Source: Hetaerina americana
Taxonomy: Eukaryota; Arthropoda; Insecta; Odonata; Calopterygidae
Length of the DNA: 64,000 nt
Direction: 5' to 3'
Assembly: GCA_022747635.1 (NCBI GenBank)
Contig: JAKTNV010000743.1
Location: forward strand, 1-64,000
Each line of letters starts with the position of its first letter. Within the stretch, counting starts at the first letter, position 1. The position numbers and the translations under genes were made by a program. Of the stretch, positions 14,091 to 30,396 are shown piece by piece. The notes beneath the pieces were generated by a model, which saw nothing but the letters and a program-made list of their open reading frames with translations, did not search any database and was not told the DNA's origin.

Positions 14091-14462
14091 ATGCCACCCA
14101 AGACGAGCGGAAAGGCTGCGAAGAAAGCGGGCAAGGCCCAGAAGAACATCTCCAAGGGAGACAAGAAGAAGAAGCGCAGGAGGAAGGAGAGCTACGCAAT
14201 CTACATCTACAAAGTGCTGAAGCAGGTGCACCCCGACACCGGAATCTCCAGCAAGGCCATGAGCATCATGAACAGCTTCGTCAACGATATTTTCGAGAGA
14301 ATCGCCGCCGAAGCTTCTCGCCTGGCTCACTACAACAAGCGCTCCACCATCACCAGCCGGGAGGTGCAGACCGCCGTCAGGCTCTTGCTTCCCGGTGAGC
14401 TGGCCAAGCACGCCGTCTCCGAGGGGACCAAGGCCGTCACCAAGTACACCAGCTCAAAGTAA
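14091..14462 (+). CDS. H2B: Core histone H2B, unit 2
   Basis: The 123-residue translation is identical to the unit 1 copy and intact. Confidence 0.98.
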   Translation: MPPKTSGKAAKKAGKAQKNISKGDKKKKRRRKESYAIYIYKVLKQVHPDTGISSKAMSIMNSFVNDIFERIAAEASRLAHYNKRSTITSREVQTAVRLLLPGELAKHAVSEGTKAVTKYTSSK

Positions 14463-14496
14463 ATTCCTCGACGGGATTGCTTTGATGCATCCTAAC

Positions 14497-14512
14497 GGCC
14501 CTTCTAAGGGCC
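14497..14512 (+). terminator. H2B mRNA 3' stem-loop, unit 2
   Basis: GGCCCT stem and TCTA loop, as in unit 1. Confidence 0.95.
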
Positions 14513-17500
14513 ATGAAATAATCTTCAGTTTTCAAATACCCGACTGCGATGGGCAATCGTCAATACTCGGCCGCAAAGGACGTACATAAATAAACGTAAA
14601 AACCTGGGAAATTAGAGTCCCACGCTTTCCTCCGATTCACCAACTACTTACCTGGTGTGCACGCGCGCGGTTCACGAAAAAATAGAGTAAATGTAAAGGA
14701 GAAACTTATGACAATAAAAGATGGACGAATTTCTTACCTCCTATTCAAATATATTTTCTACTGCTATGCGTCTGCATTTGATGAAAATGACCGTCGAGAT
14801 ATTAAGGAAAAAATATTATATTCCCATGATTACTTCCCTTTCACCCAGTACTTTTCAAACCACTGACCTGCTATGCTCGTTTCTCAGACGTAAGCCTTGA
14901 CTTACATGTCTCCCTCCGTCAAAAATAATATGGATTCACGGCGTCCGTCTCCCTCCGAAACTGGTACGCTTGTGGTCACGTTGCTCCTGCTTCACTTCCA
15001 GGGGCAGTAAATGACAGGTCCCCACATGCCCTTCCCACGCGGCCGTTTTTCCGCGAAGGCTAATTCCGCTTAACCTCCCGTCCCATCCGCTACGTCGTAA
15101 AACTCCTCGGGGGTTCAACGCGAGGAGGCAGGTAATGCGACCCGTCCTCGCCCCAAGTTTCTACGTTAACCAGAAAAGGGCTGTCGCAATGACCCACGTG
15201 GCATTCCGCACGAGGAAGAAATTTCTGTGGAAACCTCGCAAGCATAGAACGCAGCTGGGCAACAGCGTTCCTTGTACATTCACCAAGTCGTGACGAGCAG
15301 GCGTCGCAATAAACAAAATGGCGGGCAGTGAGCGCTTCCGTGGATTTTCCATTGTGCTAATTCTATCCAATCAATCAATTCCCAGAAACTATTTCTACGG
15401 AATGCATCGTCGTTAACAGCATATGGAATCAGCATCATTCGCACAAATAACAATTTATGTAATGGGCATCGGGTTTCCTTCTTGGAAAATCGCCATCTCG
15501 CTGAAACAATGTTGATAAACCTCCTCTGAACGAATCCCCCAAGTATTTTAAAGTCGATTGAGTGATTTTTCATCCTTTTCCGCAATTTTTTTTTTGCGAT
15601 ACTGCAACGATTTATCAGCAATTGATTACAAATGCATCGAGACAGACGTGACAAGTAGACCAGTTCTTTGATCACCATGCCTCCAAATGACCGATTCTTG
15701 TTATAGTTTTGAACCGGGGTCCCTTCCGCGGGACACGACTCATTCCCCTTCTTTTGAACGAAATTAACCTTTCCAGAAATCTTTACTTGTCTTGTCACGC
15801 CACAGAACAGAAAATGTTTCTCTAGGCAAAAGTTAAATGGTCCCAGTCCCAACTTACCCGCTAATTTTATTACGTTGATACACAAGGGATGGAAGGACAT
15901 ACGTTAATGTTGTTTATTTCTTTGCGGGATTAGGGAAATGAAATCTAGGGAAAAGAGGTCGAAGTTTGACGTGAAAGAGAAATCTTTAAAATTAGCGGCC
16001 GGTATAATCATTTATGAGATGATTGCATAACGTTTTCATTAAGGCGACTCTTCCTACAAGTGCATTTCTGACGAAAAAGGTTGCCGCATGTGCCTACCTG
16101 TCCGTCCTTTTAGCATTTCAACTTTCTGCAAATTTGGTGAAAATCTTTACCGCATTAGCCCCATTGAAGAATCCACCCCGGCCGCATTTTGACACTAGGT
16201 ACACGAGATCGTCACTTCACCGTATTCGACAACCGATTTCCCGCAGTGGCGTTAACCGAAGGACGCTCGGCTTTGAGGACAATAGTGATTCGTGAAGCGA
16301 TATTTAATCAGATTCATCTAGTAACAGTGGCCGGGAATGGAATGGAATAACGTCCTTGCCTAGGCAACTTAGTAACATACAACTTAACTACGGACGGGAG
16401 AAAATGCCGACGAGCCGTGAAGCGGTGTAAATTTCATAACGATCGTGTGATTTTAAGACTCATGATATACACCATGACGATTAATTACCTTAGCAGTTGT
16501 GGTGATGCTTAATCACCGGGATATCATGTAATGTCATACCAGTCACAGCGAGGCGTTAATACTTAACATTGAACTTTGTCAAATTTGTGTAGTTGAAATC
16601 ACCCTTATGACATCTGTTAATAAATTCATCCACACAGAGTACCAAATTAGTAAAATATCTCGGGTACGCAGCGATATGTAAACGGAGACAGTTTTTTTTT
16701 CAAAATCTCGGAATGGATGACAAACGTCCTCCATTAGCGAACATTTATGACAGTCATCACCTACCTCCTGCCGTGATAATGTCAAATTTTGCAATGCAAC
16801 TACTGGTAATAAGAATGATTAAATTCGAGTCAACTAGTGTTACTTTCGAATAACGTTCCCCCATTGACACAACTGTCATTTACATATGAACACTAGAAAC
16901 TAACACACACGAACGTGCACATAGACCTACGCAACCTTCAGTCGTCTACTTCATCGTGAGTGGATTGAATCCTCTTAACTCCTGATTGACTTTCGCTTCA
17001 CATTGCAATGATCCCAGATTGGCCGGGGAAAAGACGACTATTTGTTTTCCTGTTCACTGGAATGCTTATTTCGTATCTTTTATGGTGATGTGCTAGGTAC
17101 CAGACAGCTTAAAATTGTTAATCATCGTTCTTTTATTACTCGTGACGATAAAGTTGCTTCCGCATCGCTAAGAACCTCAAGGAATCAACAATGAACGGGG
17201 ATGAAATATTTGATGGGTCCACATGTATTGATTAAGTAATGCAGAACGAAGTAGATACTGAGTAATTGAATTAACACAGGGGCTTCTTCGAGACAGAACC
17301 GAGAAATGATGTTCCGTGAACTGTCGACGGTGATAGAGTTCCACGAAAGAGAGGTCGTAGAGGAATGAACGGTTCCGGCTGTTAATGCCGCCCCTAGTCC
17401 CCCCAACCCCGCAAGCACTGGAAACCAGCCTGGATCCCTGATTACGATCCCAGGAAAAATCGTGTTCAAGTCTTTCCTACGCCAGATAGTATAATCTGTC

Positions 17501-19313
17501 ATCACTATTGAACGCCGCATCACGCCCCGACGGCTTTTTCCCACGTTTTTTTTATTTATTCACAGGAATGTTTTCCAGGTAAGGGCTATTCACTCTACCT
17601 TATCCGTCAATCACTATCCCGACCCTCGAAAGTTATAAGGAAAAGTCGACCATTGCTCTAATGAAAGATATTATTCCAACGGCATGGAGGTAAAAAACAA
17701 GATCCATATGCTTGACACACATTATGTCGATTGGAAACAAGTGGAAACGATGTGAAATTAGGTTGGAAGCAACTGAAAAATATTGTGACACGAATACAAG
17801 CCGTCATAGCTCCGCAACTACGACGAAAGGGATGTGGATATTATTGAGTTAAACGCATCTGTCCTATTTGCTTATGGCGATTCCCATCGTAATGATCGCG
17901 CATACAATCCCGCGATGCGCCCTATTTTCGCCGTTTCCGTGAATAAGACGTACGGCGGGGGATGTGTACCGAGCGAAATTGCCGACACGAATTACGTACG
18001 CTTACGAGAGCCTGGTTTTCAAGGAGTCGCTTTCACGTTGACTACGTCCCCGAGGTATCCCATCACACAGGGTCATTTAACGTGACATACAGCGTGTGTG
18101 TGGGAGGGATTTTTTTTTTTAAGGTCGTAGGGGTGTATTCCGTAACTTGACGGCACCGTGGAGAAAAGCACATCCAACGCATCGCACAGATAAGGAAGGT
18201 TAATAAAAGAAATGTACGCGATAACAAGTCGACGGCAGACGACTCTCCTCTTCGAAAGACGTGCAAGGAAACTAGGGTAGACATCCGCGGAAACGTGGAT
18301 GTGGCGCCGTTTCAACGACAATAAGAGTTTTCCCGTGATGAAGTATCATTTCGTTTCCGATGACATGCCGGTTGCTACAAATTCATCATCCCGCAACGAG
18401 GTACCGACGTCCGAAGCCGTTGGAGACGGAGCAAACTCGTCACGGCCGGGTCGCCACTGCGCGCCCTCGGCTACTACATTGTTTTTCCCGCCCGCTCACG
18501 GGGCTAAAGCATAATTCGGCGCCATCCTCGACTTTGTTGTACGTGAACTTTGACGTCCCATTCGCGTGCGTACAGTTCATTTCTTTTTCCCCTTCGGCCA
18601 CCCCATGCAACCATTTCGAAGCCCACGCGGACGCGTCGTAAGGCGTGCGCTTAACGGGTGACTCCGTCTCCATTTGCGACTCGATAATCCTTTCCCACGG
18701 GCGCGGGAGGTGGGTGCGTCGCGACGCCCCCGAGTCGTCGAAAAATGCATAAACGTCCGCTTACGGGACAGGCACCGGGGAGGAACAGGAGGAAGGTTTG
18801 ACAGGCGCCGAGTCAGGGGGAAGGCGTCCGAAGGGACCGTCTTCTCGGGGCCGCTTTCCGCGGCCGGCGCGCGGCCCACCGGGTCGCGAGCGCGTCCAAT
18901 ACCAGGTGAAGGATGGCCTCGAACGTACGTTACCTCGGATCTCGAGGAATCGACCCCGGTAGAAACGTGTGCAACGTTTATTCCCGGGTACGCCTTCGAC
19001 AGGACGACAACCCGTATTTTGACGACCCGCTGCACACGAACTGGGCTCGCCAAACGCCTGGCGCCGCCACGGCCGACAGGGTGGAACCCTGACGGGCGCC
19101 GCGGCGCAAGGCGCCCTCGTTACGCGCCCCCGACACTCTCCGAAACGCGAAAGTCGGAGGAGGAGTGGAGTACAAACAATCCGAGAAGCGCACCGGAGGC
19201 GAGAGGAAGAGATCGTATTTTGCTCCGAAATGGTACGATAGCAAGGTGGACTTTCGTATGAAATCCATGTCTTGGTAATTTTCTCTTTCTATCATCACGC
19301 AGCAGCCGATAAC
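14513..19313. other. Long spacer H2B (unit 2) to H1 (unit 3)
   Basis: The sequence matches the first long spacer apart from lacking the extra T. No gene is supported. The GC-rich H1 upstream zone begins near 18340. Confidence 0.75.
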
Positions 19314-20060
19314 ATGGCAGACGCAGCATCTGGAGCAGCGGCAGCCGCACCACCGGCAGCCCAGCCTTCGGGCACCGTCGCAGTAAAACCCCTGCCTTCT
19401 TCAGGAACCTCCGCGGCTTCCAAGAAGGCCAGCAAGGGCGGAGCAGCCAAGAAGGCTCGCGCAAAGCCGTCGCACCCGCCCACTTCCGAGATGGTTAACA
19501 ACGCAGTCAAGGGCCTCAAGGAGCGCGGTGGCTCTTCCCTTCAAGCCATCAAGAAGTACATCGCAGCCAGCTACAAAGTGGACGCCGAGAGGCTCTCGCC
19601 TTTCATCAAGAAGTACCTCAAGGCGGCCGTCACCGCCGGAACTCTCGTCCAGACCAAGGGAAAGGGCGCCTCAGGTTCCTTCAAGCTGAGCCACAGCAAG
19701 AAGGCCGCACCCGCGGCAGCCAGCGGGACGACCAAGGCGAAAAAGGTCGTCAAGAAGACGGGAGTAAAGAAACCGAAAGCGGTCGGAGCCAAGAAGTCCT
19801 CCGAGAAGGCGTCCAGTGGCACCAAGAGGTCCGCGCCCAAGGAGCGAAGCAAGTCCGCGCCACCAGCCAAGAAGGCGAAGAAGGCGGCGGACAAGCCAAA
19901 GAAGAAGCCGGCGGCTGGGAAACCCGCCGCCAAGGCGGCAAAGTCCCCGTCGAAGGCGAAAAAGGCGGCCACCAAACCCAAGACCCCCAAGCCCAAGAAG
20001 ACGCCCACCAAGGCCAAGCCCGCCGCCAAGAAACCTTCCGCCGCCCAGAAAAAGAAGTGA
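19314..20060 (+). CDS. H1: Linker histone H1, unit 3
   Basis: Intact 248-residue copy with a translation identical to unit 1. Confidence 0.97.
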   Translation: MADAASGAAAAAPPAAQPSGTVAVKPLPSSGTSAASKKASKGGAAKKARAKPSHPPTSEMVNNAVKGLKERGGSSLQAIKKYIAASYKVDAERLSPFIKKYLKAAVTAGTLVQTKGKGASGSFKLSHSKKAAPAAASGTTKAKKVVKKTGVKKPKAVGAKKSSEKASSGTKRSAPKERSKSAPPAKKAKKAADKPKKKPAAGKPAAKAAKSPSKAKKAATKPKTPKPKKTPTKAKPAAKKPSAAQKKK

Positions 20061-20114
20061 ACCATCACTGCTTCGCCACCGGCGCACCTAGGACAGCAGA
20101 CAGCGTCCAATCTC

Positions 20115-20130
20115 GGTCCTTTTTAGGACC
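20115..20130 (+). terminator. H1 mRNA 3' stem-loop, unit 3
   Basis: TTTT-loop hairpin 54 nt past the stop. Confidence 0.95.
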
Positions 20131-20514
20131 ATCATGTCTTCCAAAGATGCTTGCCACTCAATGCCCACGCCACTGAGCACGCCCAAAGTTAACATTTATC
20201 ATGATTAATGCCATGCAAAAACAACGGTCCTATTTAAAATTGATGATGCGACATGGACGGACGAAAAAAAAAATTAAGAATAACATTCATAGAACGTGTA
20301 AAATGAACAACACGTCACGGAGTATTGTTTTCTTTTCGTTAAGCGCGTCAGGTAAGCATCGCACGAACTTTTATTTCATCTCATTTCATGCGTAGCCGTG
20401 CAAACGCACTTGCCATGCGCAAAGGAAATTTCATGTCGTCCATCATTCCAATGGATTTACATCGTCGTTAATTATTGTGCGATCGTGCTAAATTCAAACT
20501 TTTAAGTATGTACT
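20131..20514. other. H1-H3 spacer, unit 3
   Basis: 384 bp, same as unit 1; no gene seen. Confidence 0.75.
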
Positions 20515-20530
20515 GGTCCTGAAAAGGACC
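20515..20530 (-). terminator. H3 mRNA 3' stem-loop, unit 3
   Basis: TTTC-loop hairpin on the minus strand, 26 nt past the H3 stop. Confidence 0.95.
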
Positions 20531-20556
20531 TTTGTTTTTCGGCCGAAAGTAGCTTT

Positions 20557-21472
<916 letters not shown>

Positions 21473-21523
21473 ACACGACGCGACGGGATCGCCATCCGAC
21501 ACCCGGCGTACGTCGATAAAAAA

Positions 21524-21539
21524 GGTCCTTCTAAGGACC
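21524..21539 (+). terminator. H4 mRNA 3' stem-loop, unit 3
   Basis: TCTA-loop hairpin followed after 12 nt by AGAGATG. Confidence 0.95.
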
Positions 21540-22112
21540 AATACAATGTTCAGAGATGGAGCTAATCCTTTGCCATAACGGAACGAAAAATTATTCGCTA
21601 TAGCGTATGTGACGGCGATAAATAGTAAAGTAAGACCTGTTCGAGCGCACAGGAAAAATGGCGGTGATAATAGAGTTGAAATTGTATGAGCCTTTACCGA
21701 CGTTAAAGACATTGTCAGCGAATCGGAATAAGCACGTGGCAACGGACTGGCGACAATGTATATCGCGCCGTTGCAACCGTACATGAATAAGCACGTGGCA
21801 ACGGACTGGCGACAATGTGTATCGCGCCGTTGCAACCATACATGTTAACAAGAAATAACGTAGTTAAGCGGCAGATTGCAGGTGAAATTTTATGACAGAC
21901 TATGAAATACATTGTAAACGAAGCAGTGTCACCTTCAATCATTCTTCGTTGCATTTCAGCACAAACGCTTTCACTTTTTATACGCTTTATTTCCCATCGT
22001 TTACCTTAGCCCAATTATAGCTCCACGTTTCATTCGCTATGCTTATTACGTTTATTGTTATTATTATTTTTTTCACATGACATTTATCGCGTACATCTCT
22101 CTAGTATGTTCT
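21540..22112. other. H4-H2A spacer, unit 3
   Basis: 573 bp with the 59-bp tandem pair at 21726-21843; no gene seen. Confidence 0.75.
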
Positions 22113-22128
22113 GGTCCTGAAAAGGACC
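22113..22128 (-). terminator. H2A mRNA 3' stem-loop, unit 3
   Basis: TTTC-loop hairpin on the minus strand, 22 nt past the H2A stop. Confidence 0.95.
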
Positions 22129-22150
22129 TTTTATGCGCACAGCGTGATGC

Positions 22151-22743
<593 letters not shown>

Positions 22744-23115
22744 ATGCCACCCAAGACGAGCGGAAAGGCTGCGAAGAAAGCGGGCAAGGCCCAGAAGAAC
22801 ATCTCCAAGGGAGACAAGAAGAAGAAGCGCAGGAGGAAGGAGAGCTACGCAATCTACATCTACAAAGTGCTGAAGCAGGTGCACCCCGACACCGGAATCT
22901 CCAGCAAGGCCATGAGCATCATGAACAGCTTCGTCAACGATATTTTCGAGAGAATCGCCGCCGAAGCTTCTCGCCTGGCTCACTACAACAAGCGCTCCAC
23001 CATCACCAGCCGGGAGGTGCAGACCGCCGTCAGGCTCTTGCTTCCCGGTGAGCTGGCCAAGCACGCCGTCTCCGAGGGGACCAAGGCCGTCACCAAGTAC
23101 ACCAGCTCAAAGTAA
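22744..23115 (+). CDS. H2B: Core histone H2B, unit 3
   Basis: Intact 123-residue copy, translation identical to unit 1. Confidence 0.98.
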   Translation: MPPKTSGKAAKKAGKAQKNISKGDKKKKRRRKESYAIYIYKVLKQVHPDTGISSKAMSIMNSFVNDIFERIAAEASRLAHYNKRSTITSREVQTAVRLLLPGELAKHAVSEGTKAVTKYTSSK

Positions 23116-23149
23116 ATTCCTCGACGGGATTGCTTTGATGCATCCTAAC

Positions 23150-23165
23150 GGCCCTTCTAAGGGCC
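23150..23165 (+). terminator. H2B mRNA 3' stem-loop, unit 3
   Basis: GGCCCT stem and TCTA loop, 34 nt past the stop. Confidence 0.95.
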
Positions 23166-26100
23166 ATGAAATAATCTTCAGTTTTCAAATACCCGACTGC
23201 GATGGGCAATCGTCAATACTCGGCCGCAAAGGACGTACATAAATAAACGTAAAAACCTGGGAAATTAGAGTCCCACGCTTTCCTCCGATTCACCAACTAC
23301 TTACCTGGTGTGCACGCGCGCGGTTCACGAAAAAATAGAGTAAATGTAAAGGAGAAACTTATGACAATAAAAGATGGACGAATTTCTTACCTCCTATTCA
23401 AATATATTTTCTACTGCTATGCGTCTGCATTTGATGAAAATGACCGTCGAGATATTAAGGAAAAAATATTATATTCCCATGATTACTTCCCTTTCACCCA
23501 GTACTTTTCAAACCACTGACCTGCTATGCTCGTTTCTCAGACGTAAGCCTTGACTTACATGTCTCCCTCCGTCAAAAATAATATGGATTCACGGCGTCCG
23601 TCTCCCTCCGAAACTGGTACGCTTGTGGTCACGTTGCTCCTGCTTCACTTCCAGGGGCAGTAAATGACAGGTCCCCACATGCCCTTCCCACGCGGCCGTT
23701 TTTCCGCGAAGGCTAATTCCGCTTAACCTCCCGTCCCATCCGCTACGTCGTAAAACTCCTCGGGGGTTCAACGCGAGGAGGCAGGTAATGCGACCCGTCC
23801 TCGCCCCAAGTTTCTACGTTAACCAGAAAAGGGCTGTCGCAATGACCCACGTGGCATTCCGCACGAGGAAGAAATTTCTGTGGAAACCTCGCAAGCATAG
23901 AACGCAGCTGGGCAACAGCGTTCCTTGTACATTCACCAAGTCGTGACGAGCAGGCGTCGCAATAAACAAAATGGCGGGCAGTGAGCGCTTCCGTGGATTT
24001 TCCATTGTGCTAATTCTATCCAATCAATCAATTCCCAGAAACTATTTCTACGGAATGCATCGTCGTTAACAGCATATGGAATCAGCATCATTCGCACAAA
24101 TAACAATTTATGTAATGGGCATCGGGTTTCCTTCTTGGAAAATCGCCATCTCGCTGAAACAATGTTGATAAACCTCCTCTGAACGAATCCCCCAAGTATT
24201 TTAAAGTCGATTGAGTGATTTTTCATCCTTTTCCGCAATTTTTTTTTTGCGATACTGCAACGATTTATCAGCAATTGATTACAAATGCATCGAGACAGAC
24301 GTGACAAGTAGACCAGTTCTTTGATCACCATGCCTCCAAATGACCGATTCTTGTTATAGTTTTGAACCGGGGTCCCTTCCGCGGGACACGACTCATTCCC
24401 CTTCTTTTGAACGAAATTAACCTTTCCAGAAATCTTTACTTGTCTTGTCACGCCACAGAACAGAAAATGTTTCTCTAGGCAAAAGTTAAATGGTCCCAGT
24501 CCCAACTTACCCGCTAATTTTATTACGTTGATACACAAGGGATGGAAGGACATACGTTAATGTTGTTTATTTCTTTGCGGGATTAGGGAAATGAAATCTA
24601 GGGAAAAGAGGTCGAAGTTTGACGTGAAAGAGAAATCTTTAAAATTAGCGGCCGGTATAATCATTTATGAGATGATTGCATAACGTTTTCATTAAGGCGA
24701 CTCTTCCTACAAGTGCATTTCTGACGAAAAAGGTTGCCGCATGTGCCTACCTGTCCGTCCTTTTAGCATTTCAACTTTCTGCAAATTTGGTGAAAATCTT
24801 TACCGCATTAGCCCCATTGAAGAATCCACCCCGGCCGCATTTTGACACTAGGTACACGAGATCGTCACTTCACCGTATTCGACAACCGATTTCCCGCAGT
24901 GGCGTTAACCGAAGGACGCTCGGCTTTGAGGACAATAGTGATTCGTGAAGCGATATTTAATCAGATTCATCTAGTAACAGTGGCCGGGAATGGAATGGAA
25001 TAACGTCCTTGCCTAGGCAACTTAGTAACATACAACTTAACTACGGACGGGAGAAAATGCCGACGAGCCGTGAAGCGGTGTAAATTTCATAACGATCGTG
25101 TGATTTTAAGACTCATGATATACACCATGACGATTAATTACCTTAGCAGTTGTGGTGATGCTTAATCACCGGGATATCATGTAATGTCATACCAGTCACA
25201 GCGAGGCGTTAATACTTAACATTGAACTTTGTCAAATTTGTGTAGTTGAAATCACCCTTATGACATCTGTTAATAAATTCATCCACACAGAGTACCAAAT
25301 TAGTAAAATATCTCGGGTACGCAGCGATATGTAAACGGAGACAGTTTTTTTTTCAAAATCTCGGAATGGATGACAAACGTCCTCCATTAGCGAACATTTA
25401 TGACAGTCATCACCTACCTCCTGCCGTGATAATGTCAAATTTTGCAATGCAACTACTGGTAATAAGAATGATTAAATTCGAGTCAACTAGTGTTACTTTC
25501 GAATAACGTTCCCCCATTGACACAACTGTCATTTACATATGAACACTAGAAACTAACACACACGAACGTGCACATAGACCTACGCAACCTTCAGTCGTCT
25601 ACTTCATCGTGAGTGGATTGAATCCTCTTAACTCCTGATTGACTTTCGCTTCACATTGCAATGATCCCAGATTGGCCGGGGAAAAGACGACTATTTGTTT
25701 TCCTGTTCACTGGAATGCTTATTTCGTATCTTTTATGGTGATGTGCTAGGTACCAGACAGCTTAAAATTGTTAATCATCGTTCTTTTATTACTCGTGACG
25801 ATAAAGTTGCTTCCGCATCGCTAAGAACCTCAAGGAATCAACAATGAACGGGGATGAAATATTTGATGGGTCCACATGTATTGATTAAGTAATGCAGAAC
25901 GAAGTAGATACTGAGTAATTGAATTAACACAGGGGCTTCTTCGAGACAGAACCGAGAAATGATGTTCCGTGAACTGTCGACGGTGATAGAGTTCCACGAA
26001 AGAGAGGTCGTAGAGGAATGAACGGTTCCGGCTGTTAATGCCGCCCCTAGTCCCCCCAACCCCGCAAGCACTGGAAACCAGCCTGGATCCCTGATTACGA

Positions 26101-27966
26101 TCCCAGGAAAAATCGTGTTCAAGTCTTTCCTACGCCAGATAGTATAATCTGTCATCACTATTGAACGCCGCATCACGCCCCGACGGCTTTTTCCCACGTT
26201 TTTTTTATTTATTCACAGGAATGTTTTCCAGGTAAGGGCTATTCACTCTACCTTATCCGTCAATCACTATCCCGACCCTCGAAAGTTATAAGGAAAAGTC
26301 GACCATTGCTCTAATGAAAGATATTATTCCAACGGCATGGAGGTAAAAAACAAGATCCATATGCTTGACACACATTATGTCGATTGGAAACAAGTGGAAA
26401 CGATGTGAAATTAGGTTGGAAGCAACTGAAAAATATTGTGACACGAATACAAGCCGTCATAGCTCCGCAACTACGACGAAAGGGATGTGGATATTATTGA
26501 GTTAAACGCATCTGTCCTATTTGCTTATGGCGATTCCCATCGTAATGATCGCGCATACAATCCCGCGATGCGCCCTATTTTCGCCGTTTCCGTGAATAAG
26601 ACGTACGGCGGGGGATGTGTACCGAGCGAAATTGCCGACACGAATTACGTACGCTTACGAGAGCCTGGTTTTCAAGGAGTCGCTTTCACGTTGACTACGT
26701 CCCCGAGGTATCCCATCACACAGGGTCATTTAACGTGACATACAGCGTGTGTGTGGGAGGGATTTTTTTTTTTAAGGTCGTAGGGGTGTATTCCGTAACT
26801 TGACGGCACCGTGGAGAAAAGCACATCCAACGCATCGCACAGATAAGGAAGGTTAATAAAAGAAATGTACGCGATAACAAGTCGACGGCAGACGACTCTC
26901 CTCTTCGAAAGACGTGCAAGGAAACTAGGGTAGACATCCGCGGAAACGTGGATGTGGCGCCGTTTCAACGACAATAAGAGTTTTCCCGTGATGAAGTATC
27001 ATTTCGTTTCCGATGACATGCCGGTTGCTACAAATTCATCATCCCGCAACGAGGTACCGACGTCCGAAGCCGTTGGAGACGGAGCAAACTCGTCACGGCC
27101 GGGTCGCCACTGCGCGCCCTCGGCTACTACATTGTTTTTCCCGCCCGCTCACGGGGCTAAAGCATAATTCGGCGCCATCCTCGACTTTGTTGTACGTGAA
27201 CTTTGACGTCCCATTCGCGTGCGTACAGTTCATTTCTTTTTCCCCTTCGGCCACCCCATGCAACCATTTCGAAGCCCACGCGGACGCGTCGTAAGGCGTG
27301 CGCTTAACGGGTGACTCCGTCTCCATTTGCGACTCGATAATCCTTTCCCACGGGCGCGGGAGGTGGGTGCGTCGCGACGCCCCCGAGTCGTCGAAAAATG
27401 CATAAACGTCCGCTTACGGGACAGGCACCGGGGAGGAACAGGAGGAAGGTTTGACAGGCGCCGAGTCAGGGGGAAGGCGTCCGAAGGGACCGTCTTCTCG
27501 GGGCCGCTTTCCGCGGCCGGCGCGCGGCCCACCGGGTCGCGAGCGCGTCCAATACCAGGTGAAGGATGGCCTCGAACGTACGTTACCTCGGATCTCGAGG
27601 AATCGACCCCGGTAGAAACGTGTGCAACGTTTATTCCCGGGTACGCCTTCGACAGGACGACAACCCGTATTTTGACGACCCGCTGCACACGAACTGGGCT
27701 CGCCAAACGCCTGGCGCCGCCACGGCCGACAGGGTGGAACCCTGACGGGCGCCGCGGCGCAAGGCGCCCTCGTTACGCGCCCCCGACACTCTCCGAAACG
27801 CGAAAGTCGGAGGAGGAGTGGAGTACAAACAATCCGAGAAGCGCACCGGAGGCGAGAGGAAGAGATCGTATTTTGCTCCGAAATGGTACGATAGCAAGGT
27901 GGACTTTCGTATGAAATCCATGTCTTGGTAATTTTCTCTTTCTATCATCACGCAGCAGCCGATAAC
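23166..27966. other. Long spacer H2B (unit 3) to H1 (unit 4)
   Basis: Same content as the other long spacers; no gene supported. The unrecognised 206-codon frame is at 23933-24553 on the minus strand. Confidence 0.75.
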
Positions 27967-28713
27967 ATGGCAGACGCAGCATCTGGAGCAGCGGCAGCCG
28001 CACCACCGGCAGCCCAGCCTTCGGGCACCGTCGCAGTAAAACCCCTGCCTTCTTCAGGAACCTCCGCGGCTTCCAAGAAGGCCAGCAAGGGCGGAGCAGC
28101 CAAGAAGGCTCGCGCAAAGCCGTCGCACCCGCCCACTTCCGAGATGGTTAACAACGCAGTCAAGGGCCTCAAGGAGCGCGGTGGCTCTTCCCTTCAAGCC
28201 ATCAAGAAGTACATCGCAGCCAGCTACAAAGTGGACGCCGAGAGGCTCTCGCCTTTCATCAAGAAGTACCTCAAGGCGGCCGTCACCGCCGGAACTCTCG
28301 TCCAGACCAAGGGAAAGGGCGCCTCAGGTTCCTTCAAGCTGAGCCACAGCAAGAAGGCCGCACCCGCGGCAGCCAGCGGGACGACCAAGGCGAAAAAGGT
28401 CGTCAAGAAGACGGGAGTAAAGAAACCGAAAGCGGTCGGAGCCAAGAAGTCCTCCGAGAAGGCGTCCAGTGGCACCAAGAGGTCCGCGCCCAAGGAGCGA
28501 AGCAAGTCCGCGCCACCAGCCAAGAAGGCGAAGAAGGCGGCGGACAAGCCAAAGAAGAAGCCGGCGGCTGGGAAACCCGCCGCCAAGGCGGCAAAGTCCC
28601 CGTCGAAGGCGAAAAAGGCGGCCACCAAACCCAAGACCCCCAAGCCCAAGAAGACGCCCACCAAGGCCAAGCCCGCCGCCAAGAAACCTTCCGCCGCCCA
28701 GAAAAAGAAGTGA
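27967..28713 (+). CDS. H1: Linker histone H1, unit 4
   Basis: Intact 248-residue copy, translation identical to unit 1. Confidence 0.97.
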   Translation: MADAASGAAAAAPPAAQPSGTVAVKPLPSSGTSAASKKASKGGAAKKARAKPSHPPTSEMVNNAVKGLKERGGSSLQAIKKYIAASYKVDAERLSPFIKKYLKAAVTAGTLVQTKGKGASGSFKLSHSKKAAPAAASGTTKAKKVVKKTGVKKPKAVGAKKSSEKASSGTKRSAPKERSKSAPPAKKAKKAADKPKKKPAAGKPAAKAAKSPSKAKKAATKPKTPKPKKTPTKAKPAAKKPSAAQKKK

Positions 28714-28767
28714 ACCATCACTGCTTCGCCACCGGCGCACCTAGGACAGCAGACAGCGTCCAATCTC

Positions 28768-28783
28768 GGTCCTTTTTAGGACC
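28768..28783 (+). terminator. H1 mRNA 3' stem-loop, unit 4
   Basis: TTTT-loop hairpin 54 nt past the stop. Confidence 0.95.
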
Positions 28784-29371
28784 ATCATGTCTTCCAAAGA
28801 TGCTTGCCACTCAATGCCCACGCCACTGAGCACGCCCAAAGTTAACATTTATCATGATTAATGCCATGCAAAAACAACGGTCCTATTTAAAATTGATGAT
28901 GCGACATGGACGGACGAAAAAAAAAATTAAGAATAACATTCATAGAACGTGTAAAATGAACAACACGTCACGGAGTATTGTTTTCTTTTCGTTAAGCGCG
29001 TCAGGTAAGCATCGCACGAACTTTTATTTCATCTCATTTCATGCGTAGCCGTGCAAACGCACTTGCCATGCGCAAAGGAAATTTCATGTCGTCCATCATT
29101 CCAATGGATTTACATCGTCGTTAATTATTGTGCGATCGTGCTAAATTCAAACTTTTAAGTATGTACTGGTCCTGAAAAGGACCTTTGTTTTTCGGCCGAA
29201 AGTAGCTTTCTAAGCTCGCTCTCCGCGGATACGGCGGAGATTTCATGCGTAGCCGTGCAAACGCACTTGCCATGCGCAAAGGAAATTTCATGTCGTCCAT
29301 CATTCCAATGGATTTACATCGTCGTTAATTATTGTGCGATCGTGCTAAATTCAAACTTTTAAGTATGTACT
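28784..29371. other. H1-H3 spacer, unit 4 (enlarged by duplication)
   Basis: It is 204 bp longer than elsewhere. The added DNA carries an extra H3 stem-loop at 29168-29183 and the last eight H3 codons plus stop (about 29210-29237). Confidence 0.85.
29168..29183 (-). terminator. Extra (distal) H3 stem-loop, unit 4
   Basis: The duplicated hairpin is identical to the normal one and lies 204 nt further downstream of H3. It would only matter for transcripts that escape processing at the proximal hairpin. Confidence 0.93.
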
Positions 29372-29387
29372 GGTCCTGAAAAGGACC
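29372..29387 (-). terminator. H3 mRNA 3' stem-loop (proximal), unit 4
   Basis: TTTC-loop hairpin in the normal position, 26 nt past the H3 stop. Confidence 0.95.
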
Positions 29388-29413
29388 TTTGTTTTTCGGC
29401 CGAAAGTAGCTTT

Positions 29414-30329
<916 letters not shown>

Positions 30330-30380
30330 ACACGACGCGACGGGATCGCCATCCGACACCCGGCGTACGTCGATAAAAAA

Positions 30381-30396
30381 GGTCCTTCTAAGGACC
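30381..30396 (+). terminator. H4 mRNA 3' stem-loop, unit 4
   Basis: TCTA-loop hairpin followed after 12 nt by AGAGATG. Confidence 0.95.
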